From JANOQP01 sp044227705 (GTDB taxonomy: Bacteria; Bacteroidota; Bacteroidia; Chitinophagales; Saprospiraceae), in the NCBI GenBank assembly GCA_044227705.1, contig JBGAWE010000178.1:1-9277 (forward strand): a stretch of DNA of 9,277 nucleotides, written 5' to 3'. The first letter of the stretch is position 1. Every line of letters starts with the position of its first letter. Shown here piece after piece: positions 1 through 6,705 of the stretch. The translations under genes and the position numbers were made by a program. The notes beneath the pieces were generated by a model. That model had not been told where the DNA came from, searched no databases, and saw only the letters and a program-made list of their open reading frames with translations.

Positions 1-183
1 CTCCCTGTCGACGGCGTCGGTGTAGTGGCGGGCGGCTGTCGCGGCGTCGAAGGCCTCGGTGAACTCGCCCTTTTTCAAATGGGCCTCCGCCCGGTCCATC
101 ATGCAACGGAAGTTGTCGCAGGGCTTTTGTGCGAAAAGCGCGGCGGGCAAGAGGAGGGCGGCGGCAAACAGTCTCGTCTTCAT
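1..183 (-). CDS. Exported TPR-like protein, N-terminal fragment
   Basis: Only the first 61 codons are in the window; the gene continues past the left edge. The start is ATG at 183-181. Residues 1-18 form a clear signal peptide: a basic MKTR start, a hydrophobic core rich in Ala and Leu, and a probable cleavage site at LFA/QK. The mature part begins with a Cys-containing stretch, followed by a helix pair (about residues 28-55, motif AEAHLKKGEFTEAFDAA) that resembles a tetratricopeptide repeat. The ATG lies 2 bp after the stop codon of the upstream STAND gene (TGA-CC-ATG), so translation is very probably coupled and the two genes form one operon. In Bacteroidota, TPR-like regions often accompany STAND ATPases as binding or sensing parts; a similar role here is inference. 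The TPR assignment rests on one repeat and could change once the full protein is seen. Confidence 0.7.
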   Translation of the reverse strand, partial: MKTRLFAAALLLPAALFAQKPCDNFRCMMDRAEAHLKKGEFTEAFDAATAARHYTDAVDRE

Positions 184-185
184 GG

Positions 186-1997
186 TCATTGGCATTTTTT
201 CTCTTTCAGCTTCCGGCGGGTGGCCTCGACGGCGCGTTGCAGCTCCGCGTCGCCAGGAACGCGGCGCGGGAAGGTGTCGAGCTGCGTGAGCTGGTTGCGG
301 TCGGGGCAGGCGTCGGGGACGGAGAGGATGACGGAGATGTCGTAGAGCGTCCGGTAGAAGGCCCCTTTTTCCTTTTCTTGTTGGATGGCCTGGAGCGCGG
401 CGAGAGCTGTTTCCGCCTTTTTTTTCTGCAAATCGGCCTCCTTTTTCTGGCTCCACGCCTCCAGCCCCATCCACGCCAGCAAGATGACGACCATCACGGC
501 CGCCATCAGGCCCCCGATGAGCTGCTTTCTTTTCGCCTCGTTCACCTCTTTTTCGCGGCGGGCACGGGCCTCCAGTTCGGCCTCTTGCTGGCGGGCAAGC
601 TGCTCCTCGCGCCGCTTCGACTCGGCGGCGAGGGCGGCCAGTTCGGCCTTCAGCGCCCGCGCCGTATTGCGCGCCTTCATCAGCGGGCCGAGCAGGACGT
701 CGTGGCTGACCTCGTAGTGGACGTTCGGCCCGAACGTCTCGCGGCGGATGAGGAAGCGGTCTTCGAGGTAGTCGAACAGCGGCTGTTCGACCGTCAGACC
801 GTGCGTGTCGTGCATGGCCTTGACGAGCACCTCCTTCGGGAGGCTGACGCGGCGCATCTCCGCCAGCTCCTCGCCGATGACCATTTCTTCTTCGAGCAAA
901 AGGTGGGCGGCGTCGCGGCTCTCCGAGGTCGGCAGGTCGGCCAGCTTGTCGGTGTAGTATTGATTGTAGATCTGCTCGAAATCGGGCAAGTCTGCCTCGC
1001 CGATTACGGTCGGCTGCTCGCCCGACTGCCGCGTCCGCGAGACGATTCCCTGCTCGATCGTCTGGCAGACCATCTGCAACTGGAACGACTCGATGGGCTG
1101 CTCGATGCCGAACTCGAGGGCGTTCGGGTCGCGGTTTTTTTTCAGCTCGGAGATGATTTTCGAAAGGGCTGCCGGTTCGTAGCCGAACGGTTTTTCCACC
1201 GCAAACCCCGGCCGGTCGAGTGCGGCGGGACGGACGATGGCCTCCTCGGCCTGCTTTTCCGATAGGGCTTTCAGTTCGTATCGAACCTGCAAAATCGCGG
1301 GCAGCTCCTCGCGCAGCCCGTTGAGCAGGTGGAGCCGGTCGGCCCGGACGGCGAAGAGCGCGTGGATTTCCATCGGCTGGTGCAGGTGCCGTTTGGCGGC
1401 TCGGTCGAGGCCCTCCATCGCGTCGCGCACGGCCTGCGGGATTTGGGTGTAAAGCAGCTCGGAAAGCTCCTGCCGGAACTGCAATTGGGCCTCCGCCGGG
1501 TAGCTGAAGAACTCCTCGAACTGGTCGAAAATCAGGAAGATGCGCTTCTGGACAGCCGTCCGGCTTGCCCGGAACTTGTTGTAGAGGCGGTCGCCGAGGC
1601 TCTTTTCTTTGAAAAAAGAGGCCACGCCCGCCGCCTTCCCGTCCGCCGCGAAAGCCTCCGCGAACCGCGCCGCGACCACCTCGCACGGCGACGGTGACTT
1701 GCCCGCGTTGAACAAGTTGAGGCGGATGTAGATGGGACAGTTCGGGATTTCCACGTCCTCGCCCGTCGTCGGGTCGGGGCGGATGTCGGGCTTCGCCAGC
1801 AGCTCGGGGATGACGGCGGCCTTGATGAGCGACGACTTGCCGTAGCCCGACTTGGCGAACAGCACGGCCAGCGTCTCGCGGTTGACGAGGTCGAGCAGGT
1901 CGGCGCGGTCGCGGTCGCGGCCGAAGAAGAGCGGCGCGTCGCTCGCCTCGAAGGGCTTCACGCCGGGATAGCGGTAGGTGGCGGCGGTTGTGCTCAT
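186..1997 (-). CDS. nSTAND1-type ATPase with coiled coil and transmembrane helix
   Basis: This is a 603-residue STAND-class P-loop ATPase, a nucleotide-driven switch family used in conflict and signalling systems. The N-terminal YPGVKPFEASDAPLFFGR motif (residues 10-27) is characteristic of nSTAND1. Walker A is AKSGYGKSS (48-56), Walker B is IFLIFDQFEEFF (153-164), and a sensor-like Arg sits in FAVRADRL (215-222). The domain ends near YEVSHDVLL (428-436). A charged Ala/Glu/Arg-rich coiled coil follows (about 445-490), then one hydrophobic helix (493-513, IGGLMAAVMVVILLAWMGLEAW) and a tail of about 90 residues with a short second coil. No sensor repeats (WD40 or long TPR) are fused to it, unlike many relatives. 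The start was chosen because ATG 1997-1995 overlaps the SIR2-like stop (ATGA) and the conserved domain begins at residue 10. The same frame stays open to 3050, but that extension is low-complexity Arg/Pro-rich sequence and is a shadow of the SIR2-like gene. ATPase assignment is firm; the role in defence is inferred. Confidence 0.9.
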   Translation of the reverse strand: MSTTAATYRYPGVKPFEASDAPLFFGRDRDRADLLDLVNRETLAVLFAKSGYGKSSLIKAAVIPELLAKPDIRPDPTTGEDVEIPNCPIYIRLNLFNAGKSPSPCEVVAARFAEAFAADGKAAGVASFFKEKSLGDRLYNKFRASRTAVQKRIFLIFDQFEEFFSYPAEAQLQFRQELSELLYTQIPQAVRDAMEGLDRAAKRHLHQPMEIHALFAVRADRLHLLNGLREELPAILQVRYELKALSEKQAEEAIVRPAALDRPGFAVEKPFGYEPAALSKIISELKKNRDPNALEFGIEQPIESFQLQMVCQTIEQGIVSRTRQSGEQPTVIGEADLPDFEQIYNQYYTDKLADLPTSESRDAAHLLLEEEMVIGEELAEMRRVSLPKEVLVKAMHDTHGLTVEQPLFDYLEDRFLIRRETFGPNVHYEVSHDVLLGPLMKARNTARALKAELAALAAESKRREEQLARQQEAELEARARREKEVNEAKRKQLIGGLMAAVMVVILLAWMGLEAWSQKKEADLQKKKAETALAALQAIQQEKEKGAFYRTLYDISVILSVPDACPDRNQLTQLDTFPRRVPGDAELQRAVEATRRKLKEKKCQ

Positions 1998-3097
1998 TTC
2001 TTCTTCTTCGCTATGCGCCGCGCGAGTTCGACGATCTCGTCGGCGATCTGGTTCATGATGACCGTGAAGTCGCGGCTGTCCATTTTCGACTGGTCGTCGC
2101 TCGCCCGGCTGAAGCGCGAGGAGAGGTGCACCGCGTCCATCTCGAAATCGGTCGCCGTCGCGTACTGCGCCAGCAGCCCGATGGCCTTGAGCATCTGCCC
2201 GTTGCGCACCTCCCGCACGATGTTGACCTCGGCCGGGGCGAGCGGCTCGGCGGCCAGTTGACGCAGGAAGGTCGAGCCGCCGACCGAGCCGGGGACGGTG
2301 AACTTGGAGGCCGTGTCGAGGAACTTGTCCATGAAGTCGCCGCTCGCCGGGTCCCAGATTTCGACGTTGAACTGGTTCGTCAGGAAGGCCTTCGTCTCGG
2401 GTGCCACATCGTGCGGCCCGGCGTATTTCTTGTAAAAAACCTTCCCGCAGAGGATCCGGACTAGGAGCTGCGTGTGCCACTTCTCGAAGTTGAAGCCGAT
2501 GAAAACGTATTTTTTGATGCCGCCGAGCGCCTTTTGCAGCTCCTCCGGCATCCCCGCCGCGCCGAAGCTGGAGCCGATGAGCGAGTAAAGATCCTCGAAG
2601 TCGAGCACGATGCTCTCGTCCTCGAGGATGCAGCCGCTGATGTTGTAGATGAGCGGCTCCTCGCGCGTGGGGCGGACGACAGCGTCGCTGGCCTTGTCGC
2701 CCTTTCTGAAATAAGAGAAGCGGTGGCGGATGCCGAACTTGTAGAACACATCCGACAGGAAGGTGTCGGGGTTCGTCGAGATGATGAGGTGGAAGGGGAT
2801 TTGGGCGATTTTCTTCAGCAGAGCCTCGTCGTAGCCGGCCGTCTGCGGGAGCCGCAGGCACTCGTTCTTGAAGTCCTTCGCCAGGTTCGACTTCACCTCC
2901 GGGTCGGCGGCGGGGAAGGCGAAGAGGCCGTCGGACTTGTAGTAGTGCGAAACCTGCCCGTCGTACTGCTCGGCGAGGCGGTCGCGGACGTACTGGTTCA
3001 TCGGCTTGCCGTCGAAGCGCATGATCTCGGGGCCGACGACGAGGGCGCACTGCTCGTCGTGAATGAAGCCGAGGATGTTTTTCTCAAATGGGAACAT
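1994..3097 (-). CDS. SIR2-like protein with C-terminal effector-associated-like domain
   Basis: The 367-residue product has the layout of the SIR2_2-type family found in bacterial conflict systems. A Rossmann-type start reads CALVVGPEI (17-25), where GPE replaces the usual GAG. STNPD (107-111) matches the NAD-site T(T/Q)NxD motif. PLIYNISG (148-155) lies where family members usually have a His-Gly, so the expected catalytic His is Ser154. The late motif FIGFNFEKWHTQLLVRIL (199-216) matches the conserved 'G(F/S)SFxDWxxRLLLR' element. Residues about 288-362 form a helical domain that resembles effector-associated domain 11 (EAD11), thought to join effectors to STAND partners. I chose ATG 3097 because homologous proteins begin close to the Rossmann strand and a -7 box lies just upstream. 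A TTG at 3181 would add 28 residues (395 in all) and overlap the previous stop; an ATG at 3154 is a third option. The stop overlaps the STAND start by 4 bp. Predicted cytoplasmic. NAD-degrading activity is uncertain because of Ser154. Confidence 0.85.
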   Translation of the reverse strand: MFPFEKNILGFIHDEQCALVVGPEIMRFDGKPMNQYVRDRLAEQYDGQVSHYYKSDGLFAFPAADPEVKSNLAKDFKNECLRLPQTAGYDEALLKKIAQIPFHLIISTNPDTFLSDVFYKFGIRHRFSYFRKGDKASDAVVRPTREEPLIYNISGCILEDESIVLDFEDLYSLIGSSFGAAGMPEELQKALGGIKKYVFIGFNFEKWHTQLLVRILCGKVFYKKYAGPHDVAPETKAFLTNQFNVEIWDPASGDFMDKFLDTASKFTVPGSVGGSTFLRQLAAEPLAPAEVNIVREVRNGQMLKAIGLLAQYATATDFEMDAVHLSSRFSRASDDQSKMDSRDFTVIMNQIADEIVELARRIAKKKK

Positions 3098-3120
3098 GGG
3101 GGAGAGGATTTTTTGCCCCT

Positions 3121-3128
3121 CAAAATTA
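3121..3128 (-). promoter_or_regulatory. Candidate -7 box for the SIR2-STAND operon
   Basis: On the minus strand this reads TAATTTTG, an exact match to the Bacteroidota -7 consensus TAnnTTTG. It ends 23 bases before the chosen SIR2-like ATG at 3097, giving a leader of about 18 bases. No good TTTG -33 box is found 18-21 bases upstream, so the site is only a candidate. If real, transcripts from it cannot use the TTG start at 3181, which supports the shorter protein and separates the SIR2-STAND operon from the lipoprotein gene. Confidence 0.4.
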
Positions 3129-3177
3129 GACAGGCCCGCCGACCGTCCTCCCATTTGTTGGCTAAAATATGGATTAA

Positions 3178-4311
3178 TCAAAACCGGAACCTGACCGTCC
3201 GCCGCTGCGGCTCCTCAAGCACGATGACGGCCGGGCCGCCCTCTATTTTCGAGACGGCTTCGAGCTGCCTGACCAGCTTCGGGACGTTGGTGCTCGTCAC
3301 CACTTTCGGCCGCTCGCGCAGCTTTTGGACCGGTTCGAAAAAATGCTCCCAGTGCCCGACGAAGACCGTCGGCGGCTGCAACCGGCGCACGAGCGGCAGC
3401 GGGTAGTCGCGGGCGATGTTGTAGTTGGCGCCGCAGAGCAGGAGGAGGTCGCAGCCTTTTTGCGCGTAAAAATCGGCCGAAGGCCAGCCGACGGCCGAGT
3501 CGCAGGCCGCGCCGCCGTTTGAAAAAATTCGGAAGACCGGCTCGCTGCGCTCGTCAAGGAGGTCGATGGCGAAGTTGAAGTTGCGGCCCTCTTTGAAGTC
3601 GAGCGTCGAGGTCGGCGGCGAGGGAAGCGGTGCTTCGACTTCGCCGTTGATGAAAGGCAGTTTGTGCGGCGTGATGAGCCGGTAGTGCCCCGCGTGCATC
3701 GACGGGACGGCCGCAAAACGGATGCGGCCGCCGGGCGTGGTCTGGAAGGGCGACATCTCCGGCTCGCTTTTCAGGCCTGCCTTGCTCGACTCTTTTTTGA
3801 AAAACCTTTCGAGGTCGACGAGCTGCCGCGCCGTGTCGCGCACTAGGTTGGGGAATGAGCGCAGCAGGTTGACCGCCGTCCGGCTGGCGAAGACCCTTGT
3901 GCGGCCGCCGTCGAGGTTGTTTCCCAGGAGTGATGGCAGGTCGGCAAGGTGGTCGTAGTGCGCGTGTGAAATCAGCACGGTCTGGATTCGCCCGCGCCGG
4001 TCGGTCGCCTCGCCGAGCCGCCGCTCGAAAAACTCGCGGACGAGGGCCGTGTCCGTCCGGTAGTGGTTGGAGAGGAGGCGGCCCGTCGTCGGGTTGGAAA
4101 AAAAGGGGTCGATCCACAGCATCTCGCCCGCCCACTCGATGAGGTAGCCGCCGCAGCCGGTGTAGTCGATGAAAACCGAGCGGTCGGCGGCGCCTTCCCG
4201 GAGGTCGAAAACGGTCTGTTCGCGGTTGAAGTAGGGGCGGAGTAGCCCAGCCCGGTAGGTTTTGCAGCCGCAGAGTAGGGCCAGCAGCAGGACGGTCGGA
4301 AGTTTTCCCAT
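3178..4311 (-). CDS. Metallo-beta-lactamase-fold hydrolase, probable lipoprotein
   Basis: The 377-residue protein belongs to the metallo-beta-lactamase fold superfamily. The metal-binding signature ISHAHYDH places His116, His118, Asp120 and His121; later candidate ligands are His206 or His209 (MHAGHY) and His320 (VGHWEH). The early strand region YTGCGGYLIEWAGEMLWIDPFF (50-71) resembles the UlaG/NAPE-PLD-like branch, which acts on phosphate esters and related substrates, rather than true beta-lactamases. The N-terminus LLLALLCGCKTY fits a lipoprotein signal with Cys16 as the lipidated residue, so it should be membrane-anchored outside the cytoplasm. ATG 4311 is the natural start because the lipobox follows at the right distance. 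The gene lies 53 bp after aguA and 80 bp before the SIR2-like ATG. The substrate cannot be told from the sequence, and no link to either neighbour is evident. Confidence 0.85.
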   Translation of the reverse strand: MGKLPTVLLLALLCGCKTYRAGLLRPYFNREQTVFDLREGAADRSVFIDYTGCGGYLIEWAGEMLWIDPFFSNPTTGRLLSNHYRTDTALVREFFERRLGEATDRRGRIQTVLISHAHYDHLADLPSLLGNNLDGGRTRVFASRTAVNLLRSFPNLVRDTARQLVDLERFFKKESSKAGLKSEPEMSPFQTTPGGRIRFAAVPSMHAGHYRLITPHKLPFINGEVEAPLPSPPTSTLDFKEGRNFNFAIDLLDERSEPVFRIFSNGGAACDSAVGWPSADFYAQKGCDLLLLCGANYNIARDYPLPLVRRLQPPTVFVGHWEHFFEPVQKLRERPKVVTSTNVPKLVRQLEAVSKIEGGPAVIVLEEPQRRTVRFRF

Positions 4312-4334
4312 AGCCCGACGGAGTTGTTCGATTG

Positions 4335-4361
4335 AAAAAAGCTGGCCGAAAAGTAGGCCGC
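4335..4361 (-). terminator. Weak intrinsic terminator after aguA
   Basis: On the minus strand GCGGCC (4361-4356) pairs with GGCC-A-GC (4347-4341) around an 8-base loop, with one bulged A, and is followed directly by six T (4340-4335). It lies 3 bases after the aguA stop codon. The stem is short, so termination may be partial and allow some read-through into the lipoprotein gene. The loop sequence TACTTTTC is also one base from a TAnnTTTG -7 box and could instead be part of a promoter for that gene. Confidence 0.45.
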
Positions 4362-4364
4362 CCG

Positions 4365-5417
4365 CTACTCAACTGCGGCCGGCCACTGCATCGTCAGGCA
4401 GTGCAGCGAACCGTGCCACTCGACAATCGGCCGACAATCCACGCCGACGATTTCCCGTCCGGGGAAACAGCCTCCCAAAACTTTCAAGGCCGCCGCGTCC
4501 TCTGGCACCCGATAGGTCGGGACGAGCACCGCGCCGTTGATTATCAGGAAGTTGGCGTAGCTGGCGGGCAGCCGGTGGCCGTCCGTTTTAGAGAAACACG
4601 GAGTCGGCCAGGGCAGCGCAACGAGTCGGTAGGGCTTCCCGTCGGCCTGCCGGAGCTGCTGGAGTTCCTCCTCCATTTTTTTCAAATCAGCAAAATGGCT
4701 GTCCGCCGGGTCGTCGCAGGCTTGGTAGACGATGGTCTGCGGGTCGCAAAAACGGGCGAGGGTGTCGATGTGCGAGTCGGTGTCGTCGCCCTCGAGCGCG
4801 CCGTGCTTGAGCCAGAGGATTCGGGAGAGGCCGAGCAGTTTTTTGAGCCTCGCCTCGACCTGCTTTTTGGAAAGATGTGGGTTTCGGTTGGGCGAGAGGA
4901 GGCAGTCCTCCGTCGTCAGAAGGGTGCCGAGGCCGTCGGTCTCGAGGCTGCCGCCTTCCAAGACCATCCCGCCGACGCGGCGGACGGGGCGGCGCGGCGC
5001 GTTTTTGTACACCTTATTATAGGTGCCCCGGCGGAAAAGGGCGGCCGTGATGAGGTTGTCGAGGAAGGCGTGGAACTTCAGGCCCCAGCCGTTGAACATG
5101 AAGTCGAGGACGACGGGCCGGCCGTTCTCGAAAATGGTGATGCCGCCGTGGTCTCTTGCCCACGAGTCGTTCGACGGGACTTCGGCCAAAAACAGCCGCT
5201 CGGCGGGCAGGTGTGCGAGGAGCTTTTTCGTCTCCCTCAAGTTTTCACAGACAACCACGACTGGCTGGAAGCGGGCGACGGCCTCGGCGATGTCGACAAA
5301 GGGTCGGAGGAGGTCTTCGCGCTCGTCAGGCCAGTCGGCGGCGGCGGGCGGGAAGGTCAGTTGGACGGCGGCCTGCGGAGCCCATTCGGCGGGGAAGGTT
5401 CTTTTCGGACTGGTCAT
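4365..5417 (-). CDS. aguA: Agmatine deiminase
   Basis: This 350-residue enzyme of the PPAD/agmatine deiminase family converts agmatine to N-carbamoylputrescine and ammonia, a step of putrescine synthesis from arginine, in the cytoplasm. The family motifs are all present: NDSWARDHG (83-91, with substrate-binding Asp residues), EGGSLETDG (154-162), GDDTDSHIDTLARF (210-223, catalytic His216) and WHGSLHCLTMQWP (334-346, catalytic Cys340). The length is normal for the family. No signal peptide is seen, which argues against a secreted peptidylarginine deiminase. The ATG at 5417 is preceded by an A-rich stretch and a well-formed Bacteroidota promoter. The usual partner, N-carbamoylputrescine amidohydrolase (aguB), is not in the window. 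The gene is 54 bp downstream of the LacI-family gene but appears to be expressed from its own promoter. Confidence 0.95.
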   Translation of the reverse strand: MTSPKRTFPAEWAPQAAVQLTFPPAAADWPDEREDLLRPFVDIAEAVARFQPVVVVCENLRETKKLLAHLPAERLFLAEVPSNDSWARDHGGITIFENGRPVVLDFMFNGWGLKFHAFLDNLITAALFRRGTYNKVYKNAPRRPVRRVGGMVLEGGSLETDGLGTLLTTEDCLLSPNRNPHLSKKQVEARLKKLLGLSRILWLKHGALEGDDTDSHIDTLARFCDPQTIVYQACDDPADSHFADLKKMEEELQQLRQADGKPYRLVALPWPTPCFSKTDGHRLPASYANFLIINGAVLVPTYRVPEDAAALKVLGGCFPGREIVGVDCRPIVEWHGSLHCLTMQWPAAVE

Positions 5418-5440
5418 ATTTTTCAGAAATATCAGGGCGG

Positions 5441-5470
5441 CAAAAGTAGGCAGGCGTTTTTCCGGGCAAA
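5441..5470 (-). promoter_or_regulatory. Bacteroidota-type promoter of aguA
   Basis: On the minus strand a -33 TTTG (5470-5467) is followed after 18 bases by TACTTTTG (5448-5441), an exact match to TAnnTTTG. The spacing is close to the published 19. The -33 box begins 1 base after the LacI-family stop codon, so the promoter fills most of the gap. The expected leader is about 20 bases and ends in GAAAAAT before the ATG, the A-rich context usual where Shine-Dalgarno pairing is not used. Confidence 0.7.
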
Positions 5471-5471
5471 A

Positions 5472-6512
5472 TCAGATGACGATGGCCTCGGGCAGGCAGT
5501 GCGTGGTGTCCAGCTCGACCAGCTCCGTTTCGAGGGTGACGGTTTTCGGCGCGAAGAACTCGGTCAGATGTTCGCCGGACTTTATCAAGTGGAGGAGCCG
5601 CTCTGCGGCGAGGCGGCCCACAAGGTCGCCGTCGTGGCGCAGGAAGGAGACCCTCGGGCGGAGGTAAAAAGGGAAGACCCCGTCGCTCATGCAGACGACG
5701 GAGACATCCTCGGGCATCCGTACGCCGAGATCGACGAGGGCGGGCAGAGCACCGGTGATGGTTTCGTCGCTCATGCAGAAGATGCCGTCGGGCGGCTCGG
5801 GGGAGGCCATCAGCGGGCGGATGCATTCGGATGCCTCAGCGGCGTTGTTCGCAAAGAGCAGGTGGTCGGCGGAGATGGGGAGGCCGTGCTTTTTCAGCGC
5901 ATGGCGGAAGCCTTCGACGCGGCGGCGGGTGATGGGCATGTTCTCGTTGCCGAAAATTCCGGCGAGTCGGCGGCAGCCAGTGGCGTGGAGGCGGTCGACG
6001 GCGGCGGCGGCGTCTGCCACGTCGTTGAGCTTGATGGTGTCGATGGGCGCGGCCTCGATGACCTTGTCGAACTGCACAACGGGGATGCCCGCGTCGTGCA
6101 GGGGGGCGAGGTGATCGGCGTTCTCGGTCTGGCGGGAGCAGGCGATGAGGAGCCCCGCCACGTCGTTGTCGAAACAGATGTGGACGTTCTCGATCTCGCG
6201 CTCGAGCGACTCGTCGCTGTGTAGCATGAGGAGGCTGAAGCCGGCCTCGTGCAGGATTTTCTCGATGCTGCGGATGACGGAAGGGTAGAAGAACATGGTG
6301 CCCGCAGGGATGATAAGGCCGACGAGGCGGCTCGAGCGCTGGCGGAGGTGAACGGCCATGTTGTTGGGCCGGTAGTGGAGGCGCTCTGCCAGCTCTTTCA
6401 CAGAATTGCGCAGCGAGGAGCTGATGTCTGGATGATCTTTGAGTGCCCTGGAGATGGTCGAGGGGTTCACGCCGAGCTGCTGCGCCAAATCTTTGATGGT
6501 CGTCCGTTTCAT
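5472..6512 (-). CDS. LacI-family transcriptional regulator
   Basis: The 346-residue protein has the full LacI/GalR architecture. The N-terminal helix-turn-helix covers about residues 4-24 (TTIKDLAQQLGVNPSTISRAL). The hinge helix follows near 49-58 (NNMAVHL), keeping the Leu that wedges into the central CpG of LacI-type operators. A periplasmic-binding-protein-like ligand domain follows from about residue 61 (RLVGLIIPAG), with PDGIFCMSDETITGAL (241-255) and VSVVCMSDG (270-278) as typical late elements. The ligand is probably a sugar or related small molecule but cannot be named. ATG 6512 fits because the HTH starts four residues later. The gene is divergent from the susC-like gene, the usual position for a local repressor or activator of an uptake locus. 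CpG-centred candidate operators in the gap suggest self-control and control of susC. Confidence 0.93.
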   Translation of the reverse strand: MKRTTIKDLAQQLGVNPSTISRALKDHPDISSSLRNSVKELAERLHYRPNNMAVHLRQRSSRLVGLIIPAGTMFFYPSVIRSIEKILHEAGFSLLMLHSDESLEREIENVHICFDNDVAGLLIACSRQTENADHLAPLHDAGIPVVQFDKVIEAAPIDTIKLNDVADAAAAVDRLHATGCRRLAGIFGNENMPITRRRVEGFRHALKKHGLPISADHLLFANNAAEASECIRPLMASPEPPDGIFCMSDETITGALPALVDLGVRMPEDVSVVCMSDGVFPFYLRPRVSFLRHDGDLVGRLAAERLLHLIKSGEHLTEFFAPKTVTLETELVELDTTHCLPEAIVI

Positions 6513-6566
6513 GCCTTCTTTTTGGTGGCGGGAAGGTAGGCGCCGCCTGAAAGGAACTTACCAACA

Positions 6567-6583
6567 GCAATCGTTTGCGCAAA
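6567..6583. promoter_or_regulatory. Candidate LacI-family operator
   Basis: GCAATCGTTTGC (6567-6578) is an inverted repeat about a central CG with one mismatch, the pattern of LacI/PurR-type operators (compare GCAAACGTTTGC). It overlaps a perfect 10-base palindrome TTTGCGCAAA (6574-6583). The site lies 55 bases upstream of the LacI-family ATG, where a bound regulator could block its own transcription. Assignment rests on symmetry and position only. Confidence 0.5.
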
Positions 6584-6705
6584 GGTTTGCGGCAGGTTGC
6601 GGCGATTTCGGGCTTGCCCAGATTCGGATTTCAAAACAAGTTTGCCCTCGCAGATTCGCACTTCCAACTATTATTTGGTCAATAATCCAGCCATTCGCGC
6701 TTTCT

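Noticed and set aside
129..1265. Plus-strand open frame of 378 codons opposite the STAND gene
   Set aside because: Antisense shadow of a GC-rich gene; the translation is low-complexity and lacks family features.
1998..3050. Upstream extension of the STAND reading frame by about 350 codons
   Set aside because: It runs through the SIR2-like gene in another frame and encodes Arg/Pro/His-rich sequence with no domain signal; GC-rich codons remove stops. The ATG at 1997 fits both the overlap and the domain start.
3095..3122. Inverted repeat GAGG/CCTC near the SIR2-like start
   Set aside because: The stem is only about four pairs and has no T tract, so neither a terminator nor a defined control hairpin is supported.
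2474..3406. Plus-strand open frame of 310 codons spanning the SIR2-like and lipoprotein genes
   Set aside because: Crosses two well-supported minus-strand genes and has no recognisable domain; explained by codon bias.
4332..6224. Plus-strand open frame of 630 codons opposite aguA and the LacI-family gene
   Set aside because: Very long, but its translation is Val/Gly/Asp-rich antisense sequence, while the minus strand holds two genes with full family motifs.
6641..6672. Possible promoter TTTG ... TATTATTTG for a plus-strand small RNA
   Set aside because: The spacer is about 24 bases and the -7 element needs an extra base compared with TAnnTTTG, so the match is too poor to list.
6600..6705. 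Possible tRNA or riboswitch before the plus-strand terminator
   Set aside because: No T-loop motif, cloverleaf arms or known riboswitch core could be made out by eye; only the hairpin itself is supported.
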